Shown here: piece by piece, positions 1 to 5,553 of the stretch | Position numbering within the stretch: position 1 is the stretch's first letter | Layout: every line of letters starts with the position of its first letter | Origin: Alphaproteobacteria bacterium | GTDB lineage: Bacteria > Pseudomonadota > Alphaproteobacteria > Elsterales > Elsteraceae | NCBI GenBank assembly: GCA_013297545.1 | Contig: JAAFHH010000242.1 | Location: forward strand, 1-5,553 | Direction of reading: 5' to 3' | Length of the DNA stretch: 5,553 nucleotides | Made by a program: the position numbers and the translations under genes | Notes under the pieces: generated by a model | Seen by the model: only the letters and a program-made list of their open reading frames with translations | Database searches by the model: none | Told to the model about the DNA's origin: nothing

Positions 1-99
1 TTCTACCGGATCGGGGATCAGCGTGGTGTAGAGATAGCGCGGGTTCCAATCGACCAGCACGGCGCCCAGATCGAACACTACTTCGCGGATCGCAGTCAT
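1..99 (-). CDS. HAD-superfamily hydrolase, N-terminal fragment (runs off the left edge)
   Basis: Only the first 33 codons are in the window; the C-terminal part lies beyond position 1. The reverse complement from the ATG at 99-97 begins MTAIREVVFDLGAVLVDWNP. The hydrophobic strand ending in FDLGAVLVDWNPRYLY matches motif I of HAD family IA phosphatases (YihX-like), with Asp10 as the expected nucleophile. The second Asp of the classical DxD is Gly12 here, as is usual for the YihX-like 'DLGGVLVD' subgroup. The start is well supported: AGGGG lies 8 bases upstream (112-108), and the ATG overlaps the kinase stop codon as ATGA, implying translational coupling. The substrate cannot be told from this fragment; sugar phosphates are typical for the family. 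It is the fourth gene of the minus-strand operon. Confidence 0.8.
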   Translation of the reverse strand, partial: MTAIREVVFDLGAVLVDWNPRYLYTTLIPDPVE

Positions 100-2117
100 T
101 GGGTCATCCCCTGTGCGGCAAGAGCCAGGCGGGCGGCGTGCACCTCGCTCACCAACCGGGCGGCCGGCAAGTGCACAGAGACAATCGTGCCGCGCCCAGG
201 CTCGCTCTCGATTTCCACCGTGCCGCCATGCATTTCGGCCAGCGACTTCACCAGCGGCAGACCCAGCCCGGTGCCCTCGTAGCGGCGGGTGAGCGAGCTG
301 TCGACTTGGCCGAAGGGGGCGAGCGCCTTCGGGATATCGCGCACTGCCATGCCGATGCCGGTATCGCTGACCGTCAGGGTGAAGTCCCCTTCCTCCGCCA
401 CCTGGGCCCGCACGGTCACGGTGCCGCCCGCCGGTGTGAATTTGACCGCGTTGGACAACAGATTGAGCAGGATTTGCCGCAAGGCCCGCTCGTCAACCAA
501 CAGGGCCGGCAGATCGTCCGCGACCGACACGGTCAACACGACACCAGCGGCTTCCGCCCGGTCGCGCAGCAACCGCACCGTCGATCCCATCGCGCGACCA
601 ACATCGACTGGGCGCTCGCGCAGTTCCAGTTGGCCAGACTCGATCTTGGACAGATCCAAGATATCGTTGATCACCTCCAACAGGTGCGCGCCGGACATGT
701 GAATGTCGCGCAAGTAATCAATGTAGCGGGGCGTGCCGATTGGGCCGAGCAGCTCGTCCTTAACGATTTCCGAAAAGCCGATGATCGCATTCAACGGCGT
801 GCGCAGCTCATGGCTCATATTGGCGAGGAAGTTGGTCTTCGCCCGGTTCGCCAGTTCTGCTTGTTCTTTTGCCTGCTGCAGCGCCAATTCGAAGCGCCGC
901 TGCGAGGTGATGTCGCGGATGATGATCACCCAGCCGCCATCGATCAGCGGTTGGCGGCGCGCCTCCAGCACCAGGTCTTCCGACCGCGCGGATTCGAGCA
1001 CCAACGGCCCGCTGTCCCGCGCTGCTGACAGGTCGGCCAACAGCTGGGCATCGGCGCCGCGCTCGTTGGCGCCGATCACCAGATCGCGCAGCATCAGTCC
1101 TGGGCTGAGCGCACCGGTGCGATGACCACACAGTGCGGCGAACCGGCTGTTCCAGACCAGGATGCGGAAATCCCGGTCGACCATGACGAAGCCGTCGCCC
1201 ACGGCTTCCAGCGTGTCGCGCAAGCGCCGGCGTTCTTCGGCGAGGGTCGCTTCGCGCTGGTGCTGGTCCGTGAGGTCGATCTGCGTGACCACCACCGACC
1301 CATCGGCCAAGCGCCGATCGGCTGAGCGCAGCAGGCGGCCATCGGCCAGCTGCACCATGTAGGCACCGCGCCCTTCCCGGTGTGCGGCCAGCCGGTCGGC
1401 AATCCAGGCGTCCGGATTGGTGAACGCATCTGCGATTTGGCGGGTGGCGACCGCCTCGCGCAGCAACTCTTCGAAGGTGGCACCCAGGCGCGCATTGTCT
1501 TGCAGCGCGTTGAAGCGGGCAAAGCCGCGGTTGCGCAGCACCAGGCGCCCATCCGGACCAAACAGCGCAAAGCCGATCGACAAGGCCTCGATCGCGGCCA
1601 GCAGCCGGCTTTCGGCAATACGCTTGGCGTCTTCGGCCATCACCTCGCGGGTGACATCAGCGCCAATGCCGGTGTAGCCAAGGAAGGTGCCGCCGCTGTC
1701 AAACCGCGGCTGGCCGGTGACGCGGATGTAGCGGTGGCTGCCATCGGGCAAGGCGCGCCGGAACACGAAATTGTGAAACGCCCGGTGGGCGGCGAGTTCC
1801 GCCAAGTGCTGCTGCATCTCGGCTGGTCGAAAGGTTGGGTCGAGTATCTCCGCCCGTGTGGTGCCGATCAGCGACCCGGCACTCGGCCGGCGGTAGTTCG
1901 ACAGGTGCACCAGCCGGTGTTCGGCATCGGTTTCCCACACCCACTGGTCGATCTGCTCCGCCAGCAGATTGTAGCGCCGCTCCGCCGTCGCAGCACGGCG
2001 CAGCCCGAACCATGCCGCGAGCAGCCCCAGCGCACTCAGCCCAACGGTCAACGCAATGACAACGCCTGTGTCCGGCACGGCCCTCATCCTGTCGTTGCGC
2101 CGCGCCCACTGTGCCAT
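96..2117 (-). CDS. Membrane-anchored sensor histidine kinase with three PAS domains (orphan)
   Basis: A 673-residue sensor kinase that should autophosphorylate on His and pass the phosphate to a response regulator not encoded here. Order of parts (residues from the ATG at 2117): basic N-terminus; one membrane segment at about 18-38; PAS 1 at about 48-161, ending in the GYTGIGADVT motif often seen in alphaproteobacterial PAS/PAC; PAS 2 at about 171-286 and PAS 3 at about 301-406, both resembling PAS_7; a short helical linker; HisKA at about 428-496 with H-box FLANMSHELRTPLNAIIGFS (phospho-acceptor His436); HATPase_c at about 541-653 with N box NLLSNAVKF (Asn556), G1 DTGIGM, F box PFGQVD and G2 GTGLGL. 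All catalytic boxes look intact. There is no receiver domain and no sizeable periplasmic domain, so sensing is probably cytoplasmic through the PAS domains. The HisKA style is PleC-like. The frame is open upstream to 2309, but that stretch overlaps the GNAT gene out of frame and looks non-coding. The ATG at 2117 lies 11 bases after the GNAT stop, with only a poorly spaced GGGG before it. An ATG at 2087 is an alternative. Confidence 0.93.
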   Translation of the reverse strand: MAQWARRNDRMRAVPDTGVVIALTVGLSALGLLAAWFGLRRAATAERRYNLLAEQIDQWVWETDAEHRLVHLSNYRRPSAGSLIGTTRAEILDPTFRPAEMQQHLAELAAHRAFHNFVFRRALPDGSHRYIRVTGQPRFDSGGTFLGYTGIGADVTREVMAEDAKRIAESRLLAAIEALSIGFALFGPDGRLVLRNRGFARFNALQDNARLGATFEELLREAVATRQIADAFTNPDAWIADRLAAHREGRGAYMVQLADGRLLRSADRRLADGSVVVTQIDLTDQHQREATLAEERRRLRDTLEAVGDGFVMVDRDFRILVWNSRFAALCGHRTGALSPGLMLRDLVIGANERGADAQLLADLSAARDSGPLVLESARSEDLVLEARRQPLIDGGWVIIIRDITSQRRFELALQQAKEQAELANRAKTNFLANMSHELRTPLNAIIGFSEIVKDELLGPIGTPRYIDYLRDIHMSGAHLLEVINDILDLSKIESGQLELRERPVDVGRAMGSTVRLLRDRAEAAGVVLTVSVADDLPALLVDERALRQILLNLLSNAVKFTPAGGTVTVRAQVAEEGDFTLTVSDTGIGMAVRDIPKALAPFGQVDSSLTRRYEGTGLGLPLVKSLAEMHGGTVEIESEPGRGTIVSVHLPAARLVSEVHAARLALAAQGMTQ

Positions 2118-2128
2118 TGCCCCGAGCG

Positions 2129-2650
2129 CTAAGCCAGGGGCGTTGGTCCAAGCGGGCGCTGCATCAAAATCAGGTCGACCCAACCGCCGTGTTTCCAGCC
2201 AACCCCGTGCAGGGTGCCCTGGACCGTGAACCCGCATGCCCGGTGCAGCGCGACCGAGGCCGGGTTCAGCTGCTCGCCGCCACCAATGGCCGCGATCATC
2301 TGCCGCCACGCCCCGCGCGAGGTTGCCTCGACCACACCCATCAGCAGCTGGCGGCCGACCCCCTGGCCGGTCGCGTCGGCTGCGACATAGACACTGTCTT
2401 CGAGTGTAAACCGGTAGGCGATGCGCGGCCGGAACGCCCCGGCACTGGCCCAGCCGACCACCCGCCCGCCAGCTTCGGCGACCAGAAACGGCAAGCCCTT
2501 ACCAATCGTATCCAGGATGCGCGCCGCCATCTCTTCGACCGACGGGGCGGTCTCATCGAAGCTGCCATAGCCGGTCGCGACATGATGGGCGTAGATCGCC
2601 TGCACTTGGGGCGCATCCGCGCCGCGGGCCTGGCGCAGTGTCGCGGTCAT
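2129..2650 (-). CDS. GNAT N-acetyltransferase, phosphinothricin / L-amino-acid (MnaT/YncA-like) type
   Basis: A 173-residue single-domain cytoplasmic GNAT, close to the usual length of the PAT/Bar and MnaT (YncA) group, which transfers acetyl from acetyl-CoA to the alpha-amino group of phosphinothricin, methionine sulfoximine/sulfone or related L-amino acids. Visible family marks: the N-terminal helix region ADAPQVQAIYAHHV; YRFTLEDSVYVAADATGQGVGRQLL at 79-103, which holds the conserved Glu84 and the acetyl-CoA pyrophosphate loop QGVGR (96-100); NPASVALHRACGF at 129-141 with His136, at the place of the conserved His in Bar; and the C-terminal HGVGWKHGGWVDL, matching the 'VGxKxGxWxD' end of YncA/PAT. 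The start has a good Shine-Dalgarno (GAGGG, 2662-2658, spacer 7) and overlaps the amidohydrolase stop as ATGA. The real substrate is unknown; detoxification of a glutamate analogue or acetylation of a free amino acid fits both family and neighbour. Confidence 0.9.
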   Translation of the reverse strand: MTATLRQARGADAPQVQAIYAHHVATGYGSFDETAPSVEEMAARILDTIGKGLPFLVAEAGGRVVGWASAGAFRPRIAYRFTLEDSVYVAADATGQGVGRQLLMGVVEATSRGAWRQMIAAIGGGEQLNPASVALHRACGFTVQGTLHGVGWKHGGWVDLILMQRPLGPTPLA

Positions 2651-3555
2651 TGCGCAGCCCTCGTTTCAATCAGACTGACACGGCCAAGGGCGGCCACCAG
2701 CCGGGCCAAGTGGCCAACCGTGGCGGCAAACCCCGGCCCGCGTTCAAAGCGGGCCTCGTTCATGTAGATCGACCGGTTGATTTCGACCTGCAGCGCGTGC
2801 ACCCCGCCGGACGGCTGGCCATAGTGCCGGGTGGTGAACCCACCGGCGTAGGGGTCGTTGCGGGTGACGACATAGCCGAAGCTGCGCAAGGTCCGCTCCG
2901 CCGTGTGGGTCAGTTCGGTCGCGCAGGCGACCCCGAAGCTGTCGCCGAGGACGAAATCGACCCTGGGCGCAGCCGCATCCCGTTCGCCCGGCCCACCGGT
3001 TGACGGCATCGAATGGCCGTCGATCAAGATGCAGTAGCCGAACTTTACCCGGGTTGCCTCGACCAGTTGGGTGAGGGCTGCGTGGTAAGGGCGGTAGCAC
3101 TGCTCAATGCGAGCGCGCGCATCCGCGAAGGTCAGCTTGTCGCGGTAGATGTCCGACCCCGACGCCACCACCTTGGCGACCGTGCCAAGGCCGGCGGCGA
3201 CTCGCGGGCTTTTGGTGTTGGCGAACGCCGGCAGCGCATCTGCAAACATCGCCGGATCAAGTTCCCAGGGTTCGCGGTTGGCATCGACGTAAGCGCGCGG
3301 GAACAGCGCGTGGATCAACGGCGCGCCGAGTGCCGGCCCCGCGCCAAACAGCTCCTCGACGAAGCTATCCTCCGACTGGCGCAGCGCCATTGGGTCGAGG
3401 CGCGACGCCTTGACGAATGCGTCAGTGTAGCAGCGCCCGGAGTGCGGTGAGGCAATCACCACCGGCAGCGTCTGCGTGCCCGGGCGCAGAATCTCGAACG
3501 GCGGGTCGGGGATATCCGATGCCGCGACGGGCGGCAGACGCGTGCTCACTGACAT
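2647..3555 (-). CDS. N-formylglutamate amidohydrolase family protein (HutG-like deformylase)
   Basis: A 302-residue protein of the N-formylglutamate amidohydrolase family, whose known reaction is N-formyl-L-glutamate + H2O to L-glutamate + formate, the last step of one histidine-degradation route. Family blocks in order: VVIASPHSGRCYTDAF (32-47), LRQSEDSFVEELF (58-70), PRAYVDANREPWELD (86-100), YRPYHAAL (154-161), LIDGHSMPS (177-185), NDPYAGGFTTRHYG (233-246) and HALQVEINRSIYM (253-265). The His and acidic residues in SPHSG, DGHS and the EIN block are probably metal or catalytic ligands. Length is normal. The same frame stays open far upstream (to 5115), but that part is antisense to the dehydrogenase and the next gene and is not real. 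I place the start at the ATG at 3555. An ATG at 3621 would add 22 residues unlike the family and leave 9 bp to the divergent gene. It is the first gene of the minus-strand operon. No other hut gene is near, so a role in histidine degradation is not shown and another N-acyl amino acid is possible. Confidence 0.9.
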   Translation of the reverse strand: MSVSTRLPPVAASDIPDPPFEILRPGTQTLPVVIASPHSGRCYTDAFVKASRLDPMALRQSEDSFVEELFGAGPALGAPLIHALFPRAYVDANREPWELDPAMFADALPAFANTKSPRVAAGLGTVAKVVASGSDIYRDKLTFADARARIEQCYRPYHAALTQLVEATRVKFGYCILIDGHSMPSTGGPGERDAAAPRVDFVLGDSFGVACATELTHTAERTLRSFGYVVTRNDPYAGGFTTRHYGQPSGGVHALQVEINRSIYMNEARFERGPGFAATVGHLARLVAALGRVSLIETRAAQ

Positions 3556-3630
3556 CGCTGCAGTAAACGGCAAACCCCGTGCGCTTCGCAATTCCCCAAG
3601 GTGCAGTCGCTGCACTAGCATCGCGCCTGC
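3556..3630. promoter_or_regulatory. Divergent intergenic region, expected to hold both promoters
   Basis: These 75 bp separate the start codons of the amidohydrolase (minus) and the sugar dehydrogenase (plus), so promoters for both operons should lie here or run into the coding ends. I see no strong sigma-70 match for the plus strand. On the minus strand TTGCGA (revcomp of 3586-3591), 18 bases and TTTACT (revcomp of 3562-3567) form a weak pair that would place transcription start almost on the ATG at 3555. Neither start codon has a clear Shine-Dalgarno, so leaderless or near-leaderless transcripts are possible. Position by context is firm; the promoter boxes are weak. Confidence 0.45.
3601..3615. 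promoter_or_regulatory. Perfect palindrome in the divergent promoter region, candidate operator
   Basis: GTGCAG-TCG-CTGCAC is a perfect 6-bp inverted repeat around a 3-bp centre; pairing stops at both outer edges. It lies 16 bp before the plus-strand ATG (3631) and 46 bp before the minus-strand ATG (3555). Twofold symmetry between divergent genes is typical of a site for a dimeric regulator. No regulator gene of a DNA-binding family is in the window, so the protein that would bind is unknown. Short palindromes also arise by chance in GC-rich DNA. Confidence 0.35.
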
Positions 3631-4914
3631 ATGCCCCAGGATCTTCCAGAACAGGTGGCGGTGATCGGCCTCGGCTATGTCGGCCTGCCGCTTGCCCTCG
3701 CCCTCGCGCCCCACCACGCCGTGCGTGGCTTTGATGTCGCCGAGCCCCGCGTCGCCGCCTTGAGGCGCGGTGTGGATGCAACCGGGGAGGTGTCGGCGGC
3801 TGAGCTTGCCGCTGCCGGCGTCGCGGTTTCCACCGATCCGGCGAGCCTTCAGGGGGCAACCGCGTTCCTCATTACTGTGCCGACGCCGGTTGATGCGGCG
3901 AATCGCCCCGATCTGGGGGCTGTGCGCGCTGCCGCTGAGACAATCGCCCCGCATCTGCGGCCGGGCGGGCTGGTGGTGTTGGAAAGCACAGTCTACCCCG
4001 GTGTCACTGAAGACGTGCTGGGACCGCTGCTGGCAGCAGGGTCTGGCCTCACGGTCGGACGCGACTTCGCCCTCGGTTACAGCCCGGAGCGGGTCAATCC
4101 CGGCGACAAGGCGCACGGCATTGGTGCAGTCACCAAGGTGGTGGCGGGCCAGGACGAGGCGACGACCGAACGGCTGATCCGGCTCTACGGCCCGGCGACC
4201 GGCGGCAACTTGTTCCCCGCCCGCTCGATCAAAGTGGCCGAAGCCGCCAAGGTGATCGAAAACATCCAGCGCGACATCAACATCGCCTTCGTGAACGAGG
4301 CAGCGCAGATTTTCGGCGCGCTCGGCATCTCGATCCACGATGTCTTGGCCGCGGCCGGCACCAAGTGGAACTTTCTGCCGTTCACGCCGGGGCTCGTGGG
4401 CGGCCACTGCGTCGGGGTCGACCCGTACTACTTGGCCGACCTCGCCACGCGTCTTGGCAAGCACCCGGAGATGATCCTCGCGGGCCGGCGCATCAACGAC
4501 GGCATGGCCGGCTGGATCGCGCGCCGGATCGCCCAGCGCCTGGTCAAAGGCGGGCGGCCGACGGCGCGGGTGCTGGTCCTCGGCCTGACGTTCAAAGAGG
4601 GCGTGCCGGATCTGCGCAATTCCAAGGTGGTGGATCTGATCCAGGTGCTGCGCGCCTGGGGCCACACGGTCGATGTCCACGACCCGCTGGCCGATCCGGC
4701 CGAAGCCGCCCGCTTGATCGGCCAGCCGCTGGTTGAGGACCTCGCCGCTGGCCCGTGGGATGCAGCGGTGCTCGCTGTGCCGCACGCGCTCTACCGCGGC
4801 TTCGATGCCGCCCAGATCGCGGCCTTGGTGACACCGAGCGGTCTGGTCGCCGATATCAAGGGGGTGTGGCGCAGCCTCGCCCTCGCCCCTGCCCTTGACC
4901 GCTGGAGCCTCTAG
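3631..4914 (+). CDS. Nucleotide-sugar 6-dehydrogenase, UDP-HexNAc dehydrogenase (WbpA/TviB/VipA-like)
   Basis: A 427-residue cytoplasmic enzyme of the UDP-glucose/GDP-mannose dehydrogenase family, performing a two-step NAD-dependent oxidation of the C6 hydroxyl of a nucleotide sugar to a uronic acid. N-terminal Rossmann domain: VAVIGLGYVGLPLA (9-22); ITVPTPVD (81-88); VVLESTVYPG (115-124); GYSPERVNPGDK (149-160). Central dimerisation helix: EAAKVIENIQRDINIAFVNE (204-223). Catalytic block: GLVGGHCVGVDPYYL (254-268) with nucleophile Cys260 and Asp264. C-terminal UDP-binding domain: VLGLTFKEGVPDLRNSK (316-332). The 'TKWNFLPFTPGLVGGHC' version of the active site is the one seen in UDP-GlcNAc/GalNAc 6-dehydrogenases rather than UDP-glucose dehydrogenase, so a UDP-N-acetylhexosaminuronic acid for capsule or O-antigen is the likely product. 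Length is normal and the key residues are present. The ATG at 3631 is used because it just precedes the first Rossmann strand; no clear ribosome site precedes it. Confidence 0.94.
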   Translation: MPQDLPEQVAVIGLGYVGLPLALALAPHHAVRGFDVAEPRVAALRRGVDATGEVSAAELAAAGVAVSTDPASLQGATAFLITVPTPVDAANRPDLGAVRAAAETIAPHLRPGGLVVLESTVYPGVTEDVLGPLLAAGSGLTVGRDFALGYSPERVNPGDKAHGIGAVTKVVAGQDEATTERLIRLYGPATGGNLFPARSIKVAEAAKVIENIQRDINIAFVNEAAQIFGALGISIHDVLAAAGTKWNFLPFTPGLVGGHCVGVDPYYLADLATRLGKHPEMILAGRRINDGMAGWIARRIAQRLVKGGRPTARVLVLGLTFKEGVPDLRNSKVVDLIQVLRAWGHTVDVHDPLADPAEAARLIGQPLVEDLAAGPWDAAVLAVPHALYRGFDAAQIAALVTPSGLVADIKGVWRSLALAPALDRWSL

Positions 4915-4917
4915 GCC

Positions 4918-5430
4918 ATGCTGACCTACGGACCCGTTGCCCTTGTCCCCTTCGCGCGCCGCCATGTCGGCCTGCTCTACGGCTGGCTGAACGACATCGG
5001 CCTGCGCGCCGCGATGGGCGAGGTGGTGCCGCTGACCGAAATCCAGGTTGAACAATACTTCGACCGGGCGAGCCGCGACCAAGGGCACGCCGCCTTCATC
5101 ATCTTCGATGTGCAAGCCCGCCTAGAAGTTGGCTTCATCACCCTGAAAGACATCGGCCCGGTACATCGGCGCGGCGAACTCTCGATCGCGATCGCCCGGC
5201 CCGACAAACGCCGCCAAGGCTTCGCGCGCCACGCGGTCGAGGGGATTGTCCACCACGGCTTTCGCAACCTCGGCCTGAAGCGCGTGTGGTTAACCGTGCG
5301 GGTGGATAATGCCGGCGCGATCGCGCTCTACGAAAAATGCGGATTTGCGCATGAGGGGCGGCTGACAGCGCACTTCTTCCACGATGGCCAGTGGATCGAC
5401 GCGTTCGTGATGGCGAAAGTACAAGCCTAG
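4918..5430 (+). CDS. GNAT N-acetyltransferase, RimJ/RimL (Acetyltransf_3)-like
   Basis: A 170-residue single-domain GNAT expected to move acetyl from acetyl-CoA to an amine. Seen: N-terminal ligand-loop region LYGWLNDIGLRAAMG (20-34); a strand LEVGFITLKDIGPVHRRGELSIAI (69-92); acetyl-CoA loop KRRQGFARHAVEGI (97-110), which fits R/QxxGxG/A; VWLTVRVDNAGAIALYEKCGF (123-143), the usual motif B; and a C-terminal FHDGQWIDAFVMAKV strand. It starts 3 bp after the dehydrogenase stop with GGAG 10 bases upstream (4904-4907), so the two are probably co-transcribed and coupled. Because of that partner, acetylation of an amino sugar nucleotide (as PseH, also a GNAT, does in pseudaminic acid synthesis) is plausible. 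Members of this family also acetylate ribosomal proteins, polyamines or small toxins, and sequence alone does not decide. It is unlike the GNAT at 2129-2650 and not a recent duplicate of it. Confidence 0.88.
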   Translation: MLTYGPVALVPFARRHVGLLYGWLNDIGLRAAMGEVVPLTEIQVEQYFDRASRDQGHAAFIIFDVQARLEVGFITLKDIGPVHRRGELSIAIARPDKRRQGFARHAVEGIVHHGFRNLGLKRVWLTVRVDNAGAIALYEKCGFAHEGRLTAHFFHDGQWIDAFVMAKVQA

Positions 5431-5446
5431 CCCTTTCCAACCGATC

Positions 5447-5475
5447 GTCCCTCCCCCCGCAAGCGGGGGGAGGAC
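5447..5475. repeat. GC-rich REP-like hairpin, possible terminator of the plus-strand operon
   Basis: An 11-bp perfect stem pairs 5450-5460 (CCTCCCCCCGC) with 5463-5473 (GCGGGGGGAGG) around AA; it continues two pairs further (GT/AC) past one bulged C at 5449. It begins 16 bp after the stop of the GNAT gene. The CCCCCGCAAGCGGGGG core followed by an AGGACAGGAGGGGG-type tail has the form of the short intergenic repeat scattered through many proteobacterial genomes. No T tract follows directly; the nearest run of seven T is at 5520-5526. It may stop transcription or protect the 3' end of the mRNA, but intrinsic termination is unproved. Confidence 0.6.
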
Positions 5476-5509
5476 AGGAGGGGGGGACACACGGGATGCG
5501 GCTAAATAA

Positions 5510-5537
5510 TTGGCTCTGGTTTTTTTCGCGTTTTAAT
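5510..5537 (+). promoter_or_regulatory. Candidate sigma-70-like promoter for a gene beyond the right edge
   Basis: TTGGCT (5510-5515, 4 of 6 to TTGACA), a 16-bp spacer and TTTAAT (5532-5537, 5 of 6 to TATAAT) lie in an AT-rich patch (about 5501-5537) that contrasts with the GC-rich surroundings. Transcription would begin near 5544 and run right, out of the window. Chance matches are common in AT-rich patches. Confidence 0.3.
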
Positions 5538-5553
5538 GAGCGACAGCGGCTGG

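Noticed and set aside
99..2132. Long plus-strand open frames opposite the kinase (for example 99-1028 and 1380-2132)
   Set aside because: They are antisense to well-matched kinase domains, have low-complexity His/Gln/Arg-rich translations and carry no family motif.
2118..2309. Kinase start at 2309
   Set aside because: The extra 64 residues overlap the GNAT gene out of frame and look like non-coding translation; the ATG at 2117 gives a normal membrane-anchored N-terminus just after the GNAT stop.
3556..5115. N-terminal 520-codon extension of the amidohydrolase frame
   Set aside because: It is antisense to a dehydrogenase with full catalytic motifs and to a GNAT gene; its translation is rich in His, Arg, Gln and Gly with no recognisable domain, as expected of a GC-rich shadow frame.
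5520..5526. T7 run as an intrinsic terminator
   Set aside because: No hairpin lies directly before it; the strong stem ends about 45 bases earlier, so the classical terminator layout is missing.
5536..5553. Start of a new gene (ATG AGC GAC AGC GGC TGG)
   Set aside because: Only six codons are visible, there is no ribosome site, and the ATG overlaps a candidate -10 box; too little to call a gene.
1..5553. RNA genes, CRISPR, insertion sequences, toxin-antitoxin or phage-defence systems
   Set aside because: No repeat-spacer pattern, tRNA-like cloverleaf, transposase motif or defence-family domain was seen; nearly all of the window is explained by the six genes.

Overview
The window is GC-rich and densely packed. 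Its genes resemble alphaproteobacterial families: a PAS/HisKA kinase of the PleC-like type, an N-formylglutamate amidohydrolase, a YncA/PAT-like acetyltransferase and a WbpA/TviB-type nucleotide-sugar dehydrogenase. The GC content, strong third-position GC bias with long spurious shadow ORFs, and the style of the kinase and its PAS domains suggest Rhodospirillales or a related order. This is inference from sequence style, not a taxonomic assignment.

The left two thirds (1-3555) is a minus-strand, four-gene, probably single transcription unit. In the order transcribed it reads: N-formylglutamate amidohydrolase (3555-2647), a GNAT acetyltransferase of the phosphinothricin/L-amino-acid type (2650-2129), a membrane-anchored histidine kinase with three PAS domains (2117-96), and the N-terminus of a HAD-family hydrolase (99 to beyond position 1). 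Two of the three junctions are 4-bp ATGA stop/start overlaps, and the third is an 11-bp gap, so the genes are probably co-translated. No response regulator is visible.

A 75-bp divergent intergenic region (3556-3630) separates this operon from a plus-strand pair. It contains a perfect 6+3+6 palindrome that could be an operator. Neither flanking start codon has a convincing Shine-Dalgarno sequence.

The plus-strand pair is a nucleotide-sugar 6-dehydrogenase likely to make a UDP-HexNAc uronic acid (3631-4914), followed 3 bp later by a RimJ/RimL-like GNAT acetyltransferase (4918-5430). It looks like the edge of a surface-polysaccharide locus, or a small sugar-modification operon. After it comes a strong GC-rich hairpin of the REP-like kind common between proteobacterial genes (5447-5475). 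The window ends in a short AT-rich stretch with a candidate promoter pointing right (5510-5537).

No RNA genes, CRISPR arrays, insertion sequences or phage genes are visible. I do not see a clearly new system. The most unusual points are the operon joining N-formyl/N-acetyl amino-acid chemistry to an orphan PAS kinase, and the palindrome in the divergent promoter region.
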